Notes under the pieces: generated by a model | Told to the model about the DNA's origin: nothing | The model's input: the letters and a program-made list of their open reading frames with translations, nothing else | The model's database searches: none | Shown here: positions 6,909-13,212 of the stretch, piece by piece | Numbering within the stretch: position 1 is the first letter of the stretch | How the letters are laid out: each line of letters opens with the position of its first letter | Source: Bacteroidota bacterium | Lineage (GTDB): Bacteria > Bacteroidota > Bacteroidia > Chitinophagales > Chitinophagaceae | Assembly (NCBI GenBank): GCA_023436425.1 | Contig: JAEZJD010000171.1 | Span: forward strand, 1 to 14,099 | DNA length: 14,099 nt | Direction: 5' to 3' | Position numbers and translations under genes: made by a program

Positions 6909-7682
6909 GATTTTCCTCCGCTATCAATCAAATTATTAGGCACCGGCACCAGCAGCGGCGTTCCGATGGTGGCATGCAGTTGCTACGTTTGCAATTCGCC
7001 GAGCAAGAAAGACAAGCGATTGCGGAGCAGCATTATGGTTGAGTCGCCAACAACCACAATTGTGGTGGATACTACGCCGGACTTCCGATATCAGATGCTG
7101 CGGGAAAACGTGAAGGAACTTGACGCAGTGCTGTTTACGCATCCCCACAAAGATCACATCGCCGGACTCGATGATGTTCGTGGCTTCAACTTTTTCCAGG
7201 AACAAGCCATGAAGATTTACGGTAACCAACTCACATTGGATGCATTAATGAGGGAATTCGCCTATGCTTTTGCCGATAAAAAATATCCTGGCGTTCCCGA
7301 ACTCGATCTGAACTCTATTGACATGCAGCCGTTCAACATTGGCGATATACCTGTTACACCTATTGAAGTTTGGCATTTAAAAATGCCCGTTTATGGTTTT
7401 CGCTTCAACGACTTTACATACATTACAGATGCTAACAGAATAGAAGAAAGTGAAAAACAAAAAATCAGAGGCAGCAGGGTGATGGTAATAAACGCATTGA
7501 GGAAAGAAAAGCATATTTCTCATTTCAACTTAGAAGAAGCAATCTCATTGGTTCAGGAGTTGGAAGTTCCTGAAGCTTATTTTACGCACATTTCTCACCA
7601 ACTCGGCCGTCACGACGAAGTTGAAAAAACATTACCTGACGGAATACACTTAGCGTATGATGGTTTGCAGTTAACCTGCTGA
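6903..7682 (+). CDS. MBL-fold metal-dependent hydrolase, PhnP-like
   Basis: A 259-residue cytosolic metallo-beta-lactamase-fold hydrolase. The dinuclear metal motif HPHKDH (His80, His82, Asp84, His85) is intact, with further likely ligands His158 in VWHLKMP, Asp176 in YITDANRI and His229 in YFTHISHQLG. The N-terminal LLGTGTSSGVP followed by CSCYVC (Cys25, Cys27, Cys30) resembles the PhnP branch, phosphoribosyl cyclic phosphate phosphodiesterases with an extra structural zinc. Many bacteria without phosphonate operons carry such proteins, so the substrate is open; a cyclic phosphodiester is the best guess. The start is a GTG at 6903: no in-frame ATG precedes the essential LLGTG strand, and the nearby ATG at 6875 is in another frame. 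The GTG lies in the last unit of the octamer repeat. It shares strand and spacing with the 98-residue gene and porX. Confidence 0.88.
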   Translation: MNDFPPLSIKLLGTGTSSGVPMVACSCYVCNSPSKKDKRLRSSIMVESPTTTIVVDTTPDFRYQMLRENVKELDAVLFTHPHKDHIAGLDDVRGFNFFQEQAMKIYGNQLTLDALMREFAYAFADKKYPGVPELDLNSIDMQPFNIGDIPVTPIEVWHLKMPVYGFRFNDFTYITDANRIEESEKQKIRGSRVMVINALRKEKHISHFNLEEAISLVQELEVPEAYFTHISHQLGRHDEVEKTLPDGIHLAYDGLQLTC

Positions 7683-7745
7683 CTTTTTCATTTTTACTAA
7701 GTTGATATTCAATTTCCATCATCTACGATTAACCGTGTCAACCGC

Positions 7746-7753
7746 TATCTTCG
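7746..7753 (+). promoter_or_regulatory. Possible -7 box for the acyl-CoA dehydrogenase gene
   Basis: TATCTTCG matches TAnnTTTG at all but one base and ends 17 bases before the ATG at 7771. No TTG is seen at a convincing -33 distance. This is a weak call based on one element. Confidence 0.3.
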
Positions 7754-7770
7754 CAGCCTAACGATTACAC

Positions 7771-8910
7771 ATGAACTTCGAAACCTCTGAAATTACTAAT
7801 CAGGTAGCCCAGATTGCCCGCGATTTCGCTCAGCAACACATTAGACCAAAGGTGATGGAATGGGATGAAAGCCAGGAGTTTCCTGTAGATGTTTTCAAAC
7901 AGCTTGGCGAATTGGGTATGATGGGTGTGTTGGTGCCGGAGGAGTATGGTGGAGCTGGTCTTTCCTACTTTGAGTACAAGGCTATTGTAGAAGAAATTTC
8001 GAAGGTGGATGGTTCCATCGGATTAAGTGTCGCTGCCCACAATTCGTTGTGCACAGGACATATCCTTGCATTTGGCAATAACGAACAAAAAGGAAAGTAT
8101 CTCCCAAAACTCGCTAGCGGGGAATGGATTGGTGCATGGGGTTTAACGGAGCCGAATACCGGCAGCGATGCAGGCAATATGAAGTGCACTGCAACAAAAG
8201 ATGGTGATAAGTGGATTATCAACGGAACAAAAAACTGGATCACGCACGGCATAACCGGCGATGTGGCAGTAGTTATTTGCCGCACAGGTGAACCAAGATC
8301 TAAAAACAACGCGACTGCGTTTGTCGTGGAAAGAGGAACCGCGGGATTTTCCGGAGGAAAAAAAGAGAACAAACTTGGAATGCGGGCCAGCGAAACGGCA
8401 GAAATGATTTTTGACAACTGTATTATTTCCGATGAGAACAGGTTAGGCGAAGTGGGCGAAGGATTCAAGCAAGCACTTTATGTGTTAGATGGTGGAAGAA
8501 TTTCAATTGCCTCGCTTGCACTCGGCATTGCAAAAGGCGCATATGAAGCTTCGCTGCAATATGCACAGGAAAGGCATCAATTTGATAAACCCATTTCTTC
8601 GTTTCAGGCAATTTCGTTTAAGCTGGCGGACATGCACACCGAAATAACCGCTGCTGAGATGCTCACCCTTGAAGCATGCGATCTAAAAATGAGAAAGCAA
8701 CCGGTAAGTAAAGTTTCTGCAATGGCAAAATACTACGCCAGCGAAGTAGCTGTTAAGGTGTCAACCGATGCGGTACAAATTTTCGGAGGCTATGGCTACA
8801 CGAAAGACTTTCCTGTTGAAAAATACTATCGCGACTCCAAACTTTGCACCATTGGAGAAGGCACAAGCGAAATTCAAAAGCTCGTAATCAGCCGTGAGGT
8901 GCTGAAGTAA
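7771..8910 (+). CDS. Acyl-CoA dehydrogenase (short/medium-chain type)
   Basis: FAD-dependent enzyme for the first step of beta-oxidation, forming trans-2-enoyl-CoA and passing electrons to electron-transfer flavoprotein. The 379 residues equal a standard short-chain family member. The N-terminal helical domain (about 1-115) contains LGELGMMGVLVPEEYGGAG. The middle beta domain has AWGLTEPNTGSDAGNMKC (122-139) and GTKNWITHG (152-160), both FAD-binding signatures. The C-terminal helical domain has QERHQFDKPISSFQAI (266-281) and QIFGGYGYTKDFPVEKYYRD (336-355). GEGTSEIQ supplies the likely catalytic base Glu363. The exact acyl chain, whether butyryl-, isovaleryl- or branched-chain, cannot be decided by eye. 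The gene stands between the hydrolase gene and the lipoprotein operon, with gaps of 88 and 39 bp. It is likely its own unit or the head of the following run. Confidence 0.94.
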   Translation: MNFETSEITNQVAQIARDFAQQHIRPKVMEWDESQEFPVDVFKQLGELGMMGVLVPEEYGGAGLSYFEYKAIVEEISKVDGSIGLSVAAHNSLCTGHILAFGNNEQKGKYLPKLASGEWIGAWGLTEPNTGSDAGNMKCTATKDGDKWIINGTKNWITHGITGDVAVVICRTGEPRSKNNATAFVVERGTAGFSGGKKENKLGMRASETAEMIFDNCIISDENRLGEVGEGFKQALYVLDGGRISIASLALGIAKGAYEASLQYAQERHQFDKPISSFQAISFKLADMHTEITAAEMLTLEACDLKMRKQPVSKVSAMAKYYASEVAVKVSTDAVQIFGGYGYTKDFPVEKYYRDSKLCTIGEGTSEIQKLVISREVLK

Positions 8911-8949
8911 TCTAATACTGCATTAAGTTGTTTGTTTTACTTTGCAGCA

Positions 8950-9366
8950 ATGAAAAGTATTGCTGCATTTTGCTTTTTATTGCTGTTTTTCGCTTCGTGC
9001 GTCGATAATAATGAACCTGCCAAATCGGAAAATGACGTAGATGCTGCAAGGAATTTTATCAGGGCAGCTTTGGACGGTGATTATGCAAAGGCAAGAACGT
9101 ACATGCTTCAAGATTCGCTGAACACACAATTACTTAACACGTTTGAAGACAATTACCGTACACACATGAACAGTGAGGATAAACGAGGGTATAGAGAGTC
9201 GTCAATACAAAGAATGGATGTAAGGAAACTGAGTGATTCTGTTTCGATAGTTAAATACTCAAATTCATACATGAATAAGCTTGACTCGTTGAAAGTGGTT
9301 AATGTAAATGGTACCTGGGTAATAGATTTCAAATATTCTTTTCAAGATAAATCCGCAACAAAATGA
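8950..9366 (+). CDS. Putative NTF2-like lipoprotein (138 aa)
   Basis: A small exported protein of uncertain role. MKSIAAFCFLLLFFASC is a lipoprotein signal peptide, with a Phe-Ala-Ser-Cys lipobox and Cys17 as the lipidated residue; CVDNNEP follows. The mature part starts with a helix DVDAARNFIRAALDGDYAKA, and ends in VNGTWVIDFKY. This is the pattern of cystatin/NTF2-like small periplasmic proteins such as the DUF4878 group. That assignment is by pattern only. The ATG at 8950 is chosen because it begins the signal peptide cleanly; an upstream in-frame start would add MFYFAA. The gene's TGA overlaps the ATG of crcB (ATGA at 9363), so the two are probably translationally coupled. That ties this lipoprotein to the fluoride-channel operon. 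Confidence 0.78.
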   Translation: MKSIAAFCFLLLFFASCVDNNEPAKSENDVDAARNFIRAALDGDYAKARTYMLQDSLNTQLLNTFEDNYRTHMNSEDKRGYRESSIQRMDVRKLSDSVSIVKYSNSYMNKLDSLKVVNVNGTWVIDFKYSFQDKSATK

Positions 9367-9734
9367 AAAACATTTTGTTGGTTGCAACAGGCGGAGCTTT
9401 TGGAAGTGTAGCGAGATATCTTTTTCAGGTATGGACACCAAAATTCTATTCAGGCAATTTTCCGTTGAGCACCTTTATTGTTAATGTAATCGGATGTTTT
9501 CTCATCGGTGTTTTTTTTGCAATGAGCGATAAAGTGGGAGCTTTAAATCCGCAGCAGCGATTACTGCTCATGACCGGTATTTGTGGAGGGTTTACAACGT
9601 TTTCCGCCTTTGCATTTGAAAGTACGCAACTATTGAATTCAGGTAAATATTACACGTTAGGGATCTACGCACTAGGTAGCGTAATCATAGGAATAATCGC
9701 TGTGTATTTAGGCATCGCAATTGTAAAAACATAA
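9363..9734 (+). CDS. crcB: CrcB/Fluc fluoride ion channel
   Basis: Inner-membrane fluoride channel that works as an antiparallel dimer and lets cytosolic fluoride leak out. The 123 residues show four membrane segments (about 3-22, 35-54, 66-88, 97-121). The family motifs are GGAFGSVARY with Arg18, FIVNVIGCFLIG with the pore-lining Asn41, and GICGGFTTFSAFAFE (72-86), which carries the central sodium-site TTFS loop and the phenylalanines of the fluoride path. The start overlaps the lipoprotein stop by four bases, and only one base separates its stop from the ppa ATG. I looked for a fluoride riboswitch upstream and found no room for one within the operon and no clear match before the lipoprotein gene. 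Confidence 0.95.
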   Translation: MKNILLVATGGAFGSVARYLFQVWTPKFYSGNFPLSTFIVNVIGCFLIGVFFAMSDKVGALNPQQRLLLMTGICGGFTTFSAFAFESTQLLNSGKYYTLGIYALGSVIIGIIAVYLGIAIVKT

Positions 9735-9735
9735 T

Positions 9736-10281
9736 ATGCAAAAGACCGTTTTACATCCATGGCACGGTGCCACTTTCGGCAAGGGTGCCCCACGCGTTGT
9801 AAATGCAATAATTGAGATTTCTGAAGGATCCAGAACAAAGTACGAGGTAGATAAACTGACAGGTTTGCTTAAGATGGACCGCGTTATTTATTCATCTTTT
9901 CACTACCCTGTCAACTACGGCTTCATTCCGCAAACACTGGGTTTAGATAACGATCCATTGGATATTCTTGTGTTGTGTTCGCAGCCGCTGCAGCCGCTGT
10001 GCATCGTTGAAGCCACAATTATTGGCAACATGCAAATGATAGATTCGGGTGAAGAGGATGACAAGATCATTGCAGTAGCAACTAACGATCCGACTGTCAA
10101 CCATATGCGCTCTATTGAAGAACTACCGCCGCACTTTATCACGCAACTAAAAAACTATTTCGAACAATACAAAGTATTGGAGAATAAAGAAGTGGTGATA
10201 GAAGATTTTCAATCCAAAGAAGACGCGTACAAAATCATCGAAGACAGTATAGCGTTATACAAAGAAAAATTTGCATCGTAA
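9736..10281 (+). CDS. ppa: Family I inorganic pyrophosphatase
   Basis: Cytosolic Mg-dependent enzyme that splits pyrophosphate to phosphate and so drives biosynthetic reactions forward. The 181 residues match the bacterial family I length. Active-site residues are all present: Glu27, Lys35 and Glu37 (KYEVDK), Arg49, Tyr61 (PVNYGFIPQT), the triad Asp71, Asp73, Asp76 in LDNDPLDILVL, then Asp103, Asp108 and Lys110. Spacing agrees with the E. coli enzyme by a constant offset of six over most of the length. It starts one base after crcB, and its TAA shares a base with the ATG of the next gene. Family I pyrophosphatases are inhibited by fluoride, which gives the crcB linkage functional sense. Confidence 0.96.
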   Translation: MQKTVLHPWHGATFGKGAPRVVNAIIEISEGSRTKYEVDKLTGLLKMDRVIYSSFHYPVNYGFIPQTLGLDNDPLDILVLCSQPLQPLCIVEATIIGNMQMIDSGEEDDKIIAVATNDPTVNHMRSIEELPPHFITQLKNYFEQYKVLENKEVVIEDFQSKEDAYKIIEDSIALYKEKFAS

Positions 10282-10709
10282 TGCAACAAAAAACAGGGCG
10301 TATGTCAGCACAAATTATCATTACCCTAATGATTATAGGGTTGTTTGCAGGAATGCTTAGTGGATTGATCGGCGTGGGAGGTGGAATTATTATCGTTCCT
10401 GCACTGGTTTTCTTCCTCGGCTTCACCCAACACCAGGCACAAGGCACATCGCTGGGACTCTTGCTTTTGCCCATCGGAATCCTGGCTGTCATTAATTACT
10501 ACAATAAAGGATTGATTGACGTAAAAATGGTTGGTGTAATGGCTGTTGCTTTTCTTCTCGGAGGATGGTTCGGAAGCAAACTGGCTTTAGCAATTTCTGA
10601 AGCAGCGTTAAAAAAAATTTTTGCTGTCGTGCTGTTCTACACTGCTTTCAAAATGCTCGGCTTCGATGTAATCATATTTATTGCCAAGGGTCTTAAAAAG
10701 ATTTTCTAG
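10281..10709 (+). CDS. Half-length TauE/SafE (TSUP) family membrane protein
   Basis: An inner-membrane protein of the TSUP family, whose members move sulfite, organosulfonates or other small anions. Typical members have about 250 residues built from two homologous halves; this one has 142 residues and only one half. It has five likely membrane segments (about 11-33, 35-48, 56-74, 80-103, 110-126). The half-repeat signatures are GMLSGLIGVGGGIIIVPAL (24-42) and HQAQGTSLGLLLLPIGIL (51-68). Half-size members are seen in Bacteroidota and would need to dimerise. The frame ends in a normal KKIF tail with a TAG, so nothing suggests a broken full-length gene. The TAATG overlap with ppa favours the 10281 start over an ATG at 10302. 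The 3' end overlaps the opposing peptidase gene by 17 bases. The substrate is unknown; the operon hints at an anion. Confidence 0.85.
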   Translation: MQQKTGRMSAQIIITLMIIGLFAGMLSGLIGVGGGIIIVPALVFFLGFTQHQAQGTSLGLLLLPIGILAVINYYNKGLIDVKMVGVMAVAFLLGGWFGSKLALAISEAALKKIFAVVLFYTAFKMLGFDVIIFIAKGLKKIF

Positions 10710-11448
10710 CGATCACCCGCCGAATAGAATGCAGTTGATGCGTTCTATCTCTCGTATCCGTATTTACAATTCCTTCTTCATCCATTTCATCTATTCTGAC
10801 CCGGCCGGACGCATGAACAATTCGGTTGCCGCTTAAAATAATTCCCACGTGGGTTATTCTGCCGGTATCACTTACAAAAAACGCAAGGTCTCCCGTTTTT
10901 GCTTCCGACAAGGCAGCCACCGGATCGCCTTGCGTTGCCTGCAGGTACGCATCACGCAACAGCGATACGCCAAACATTTTAAAAACTTGCTGCACAAACC
11001 CGCTACAGTCTATTCCAAAAACAGATTTGCCACCCCACAAATAAGGTGTATTTAAAAAATGCGAATAAATGGCTTGTAAGCATTCTTCTGTGAGCGATTG
11101 TTGCGAAGAATCAATCCATTTTACATCCGAATAATCCACTCCATTGTTCACCTGCGAATACACCGGAGTACACATAGGTATTCTTATCTTCTTGTTTTCA
11201 AAGCTTACTTCATCGCACCACTTACTGCTGTAGCAAGTCGTAGATAAGATTTCATTATTGCTGACTAGTTGGTTTTTTTGTATCCAGCCTTTGTAGCCAT
11301 CGTAACAGCACTTCACCTCCGCAAAATCCTTCCGCTCGTCTGTTACTTCCACGTATTCACCAAACAACAGCTGACTCACCATTTCTGATCGGTGGTCAGG
11401 TTCTTTTCTTATCGGAACAACTGAAAGAAGACTAATTGCAGACTGCAT
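10693..11448 (-). CDS. SH3b-NlpC/P60 (C40) cysteine peptidase, probably murein-peptide recycling
   Basis: A 251-residue cysteine peptidase of the NlpC/P60 family. An SH3-like domain (about 5-62, with VPIRKEPDHRSEMVSQLLFG and GWIQKNQL) and a second linker domain (to about 110) precede the catalytic domain. The catalytic residues are Cys148 in GIDCSGFVQQ, His200 in ITHVGIIL and His212 in RIVHASGRV. The architecture and the absence of a signal peptide resemble YkfC and dipeptidyl-peptidase VI, gamma-D-glutamyl-L-diamino-acid endopeptidases that process murein peptides in the cytosol. A cell-wall role outside the cell is less likely without a signal. It faces the TSUP gene tail to tail with a 17-base overlap, and is divergent from the sigma factor gene with 85 bp between the start codons. 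Confidence 0.9.
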   Translation of the reverse strand: MQSAISLLSVVPIRKEPDHRSEMVSQLLFGEYVEVTDERKDFAEVKCCYDGYKGWIQKNQLVSNNEILSTTCYSSKWCDEVSFENKKIRIPMCTPVYSQVNNGVDYSDVKWIDSSQQSLTEECLQAIYSHFLNTPYLWGGKSVFGIDCSGFVQQVFKMFGVSLLRDAYLQATQGDPVAALSEAKTGDLAFFVSDTGRITHVGIILSGNRIVHASGRVRIDEMDEEGIVNTDTRDRTHQLHSIRRVIARKSF

Positions 11449-11462
11449 AAATTAATTTGTTG

Positions 11463-11484
11463 TGCAAATTTGCATTGTTTGCAT
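11463..11484. promoter_or_regulatory. Palindrome plus direct repeat in a divergent promoter region
   Basis: TGCAAATTTGCA (11463-11474) is a perfect 12-bp palindrome. TTTGCAT (11469-11475) repeats at 11478-11484, two bases later. On the minus strand the palindrome includes CAAATTTG, one base from the -7 consensus TAnnTTTG, about 20 bases from the peptidase ATG. This could be a binding site for a dimeric regulator or part of the peptidase promoter. It is a pattern only, with no known matching factor. Confidence 0.35.
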
Positions 11485-11533
11485 CTTAGTTACAGAATTG
11501 TCGACAAAGCAAACCCTGCTCACTTGAGTTGAT

Positions 11534-12103
11534 ATGAGTTCCGGTAATTACAAAAACATATCAGATGCTGAACTGCTCGACCGCTACTATGTGGATCGGG
11601 ATCAGCGTTGGCTGGGTATTTTACTGGACCGGTACACGTTGCTGCTTTATGGAGTTTGCATGAAGTATTTGAAGGATGAACATGCTGCACAAGATGCTGT
11701 GCAACAAATTTTTCTGAAAGTGCTGACAGATGCAGGAAAATACAAGATCGACTATTTTAAATCCTGGCTATACATGGTGGCAAAAAATTATTGCCTCATG
11801 CAGCTACGAAATGCAGGAGGTAAAGAAACAAAAGAGTTGTCGCAAATGCACCTTGCCTCGCCCGACACCTCACCGTCCGAAATCGTAGACAAGGAACAGG
11901 CATATACGAAACTGGAAGAAGCATTGACTGAGTTAAACGAGGAGCAAAGGCAATGTGTAATTTTGTTTTACCTGCACAAAAACAGCTACCAACAAATCAG
12001 TGAAAAGACAGGGTACACGCCCATGCAGGTGAAAAGTTATATTCAAAATGGAAAAAGAAATTTGAAGATTATTCTTGAAAGGAAAATGCAAGAAAGCAAA
12101 TGA
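11534..12103 (+). CDS. ECF-type RNA polymerase sigma factor
   Basis: A 189-residue sigma-70 family factor with only regions 2 and 4, as in the extracytoplasmic-function group. Region 2 spans about 25-93 and includes YLKDEHAAQDAVQQIFLKVL, where the core-binding and DDxxQ-like segments lie, followed by KSWLYMVAKNYCLMQLRN. Region 4 spans about 126-182 with ALTELNEEQRQCVILFYLHK and the helix-turn-helix SYQQISEKTGYTPMQVKSYI. No C-terminal extension is present. Its stop overlaps the start of the next gene by four bases (ATGA at 12100), the typical arrangement with a dedicated regulator. The target genes are not evident; the divergent peptidase gene is one candidate. Autoregulation is usual in this family but no promoter is recognised here. 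Confidence 0.92.
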   Translation: MSSGNYKNISDAELLDRYYVDRDQRWLGILLDRYTLLLYGVCMKYLKDEHAAQDAVQQIFLKVLTDAGKYKIDYFKSWLYMVAKNYCLMQLRNAGGKETKELSQMHLASPDTSPSEIVDKEQAYTKLEEALTELNEEQRQCVILFYLHKNSYQQISEKTGYTPMQVKSYIQNGKRNLKIILERKMQESK

Positions 12104-12462
12104 GTGAAAATCTGAAAGACATATTATCGAATCTCAATCCTGAAGTGGATCAGGAAACGCTTTTGTTTTACCTGCAAGGAAAACTATCGGCGTTAGATCA
12201 GCACGATGTGGAAAAGAAAGTGTTGGAAGACGACTTCGAATCGGACGCAATTGAAGGCCTGCAAAATATAAAAGACAAAAAGCAGCTTAATAAAATTATC
12301 GAGCAACTGCAGACAGATCTTAAAAAGAAAACCGAGAAGAAAAAACTACTGCGCAAAAAGCTTGACTTCAAATTAGATCCGTGGCTGATCATTCTCGTTG
12401 TGGTGATCTTACTACTAATAATTATCAGCTATATCATTGTCCACAAAACAATCAATCCTTAA
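12100..12462 (+). CDS. Small membrane-anchored protein, probable anti-sigma factor
   Basis: A 120-residue protein coupled to the sigma factor gene by an ATGA overlap. The N-terminal part (about 15-56: ETLLFYLQGKLSALDQHDVE, then LEDDFESDAIEGL) resembles the short helical domain at the front of Bacteroidota anti-sigma proteins. It lacks the zinc-binding His-Cys-Cys motif of ZAS-type factors. Residues about 57-93 are a lysine- and glutamate-rich helix, probably coiled coil. Residues about 94-114 (WLIILVVVILLLIIISYII) are a single membrane helix, and only six residues follow. Positive charge before the helix predicts a cytosolic N-terminus, so the protein is tail-anchored with no periplasmic sensing domain. 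Anti-sigma function is inferred from context and the N-terminal pattern; it is not proven. Confidence 0.75.
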   Translation: MSENLKDILSNLNPEVDQETLLFYLQGKLSALDQHDVEKKVLEDDFESDAIEGLQNIKDKKQLNKIIEQLQTDLKKKTEKKKLLRKKLDFKLDPWLIILVVVILLLIIISYIIVHKTINP

Positions 12463-12480
12463 TAGTTAGATTACCTGTAA

Positions 12481-12514
12481 AAAACAGTTTTCCGTTTTAC
12501 TGACTTACTGTTTT
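12481..12514. terminator. Possible shared terminator between converging genes
   Basis: AAAACAGT (12481-12488) and ACTGTTTT (12507-12514) form an 8-bp inverted repeat with an 18-base loop. It lies between the converging anti-sigma and DUF4294 genes and reaches into the last codons of the latter. On the minus strand the stem ends in a run of six T, and on the plus strand in four T. The arrangement suits a two-way terminator, but the long loop weakens it. Confidence 0.4.
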
Positions 12515-13162
12515 AATCCCTGGTTTTGCGGGATTATTGTACCAGTACCCATCAATCACCTGAACAATTGATTCTATTTGCCGGTCGGTGGGGTCGTGCT
12601 GATAATCATATGGCTGCTTCAGCGAAGAGCCGAAGAAAAACGCAACTGTTTGATACACCCTGGCCTCTAAACCGCCACGATACTCTTTAATAAGATCGTA
12701 ACAGTTATTTCCGGTCTGCCGGTTGATTAACTTCATCAACACCCGGCCCTGGTAAACAGAAAGGTTGGTAAGCGGGTCGGAAAATTCTCTTTTTAAATCC
12801 TTTTCTCTTGATTTGATGTACTTTTTTTTGTCGCCCTTTGAACCCATAACCGACAGCCGAATGTTGACGTCATTGATTACAACCCCCGCCTGCCTGGCAT
12901 AAGGATAAGTAACATACACAGCGTTCCGCAAACGGTTGTACGCGGCAACGGCCCTAGCTAATTTATCCGGCGGCAGTTTTGACACGTATACCATCGGCAT
13001 TTCACTATATGGTAATTGCTCACAGTTGTAAATGATTGCCTGCGTGTAAAGAGTATCGTGAGGTCCCCACTTAGATGCGGGATCAGGCAATATGCACTGA
13101 GCCCGGCCGGTTGCGGCGAAACAAAGAAGCAAGAAAGACAATATGATAGTGCAGATGCGCAT
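12497..13162 (-). CDS. DUF4294 family secreted protein
   Basis: A 221-residue exported protein of the Bacteroidota DUF4294 family; function unknown. MRICTIILSFLLLCFAATGRAQ is a signal peptide ending near residue 22. The family core follows: YNRLRNAVYVTYPYARQAG, then KKKYIKSREKDLKREFSDPL, then QGRVLMKLINRQTGNNCYDL and IKEYRGGLEARVYQTVAFFFG. A basic, helical middle and an aromatic end (IDGYWYNNP) complete it. The ATG at 13160-13162 is chosen; a TTG seven codons upstream would extend the frame but adds a poor leader. It follows ccmF by 50 bp on the same strand and may be cotranscribed. TCTCTTTG, one base from the -7 consensus, lies just upstream and could also give it a promoter. Confidence 0.88.
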   Translation of the reverse strand: MRICTIILSFLLLCFAATGRAQCILPDPASKWGPHDTLYTQAIIYNCEQLPYSEMPMVYVSKLPPDKLARAVAAYNRLRNAVYVTYPYARQAGVVINDVNIRLSVMGSKGDKKKYIKSREKDLKREFSDPLTNLSVYQGRVLMKLINRQTGNNCYDLIKEYRGGLEARVYQTVAFFFGSSLKQPYDYQHDPTDRQIESIVQVIDGYWYNNPAKPGIKTVSQ

Positions 13163-13212
13163 ACACGCTCTACAAAGAGACAATTAACTTATAAAAAACG
13201 CTGTTAAAAAGG

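Noticed and set aside
7965..8468. A minus-strand open frame of 167 codons opposite the acyl-CoA dehydrogenase gene
   Set aside because: It mirrors the codon pattern of the dehydrogenase and has no recognisable motif; it is a shadow frame.
8911..8949. Fluoride riboswitch upstream of the crcB operon
   Set aside because: The gap is only 39 bases and shows no crcB-motif pattern; only a 5-bp CTGCA/TGCAG repeat is present.
13160..13183. TTG start for the DUF4294 protein seven codons upstream
   Set aside because: The ATG at 13160-13162 gives a cleaner signal peptide; the extension adds Cys and Arg residues before the hydrophobic core.
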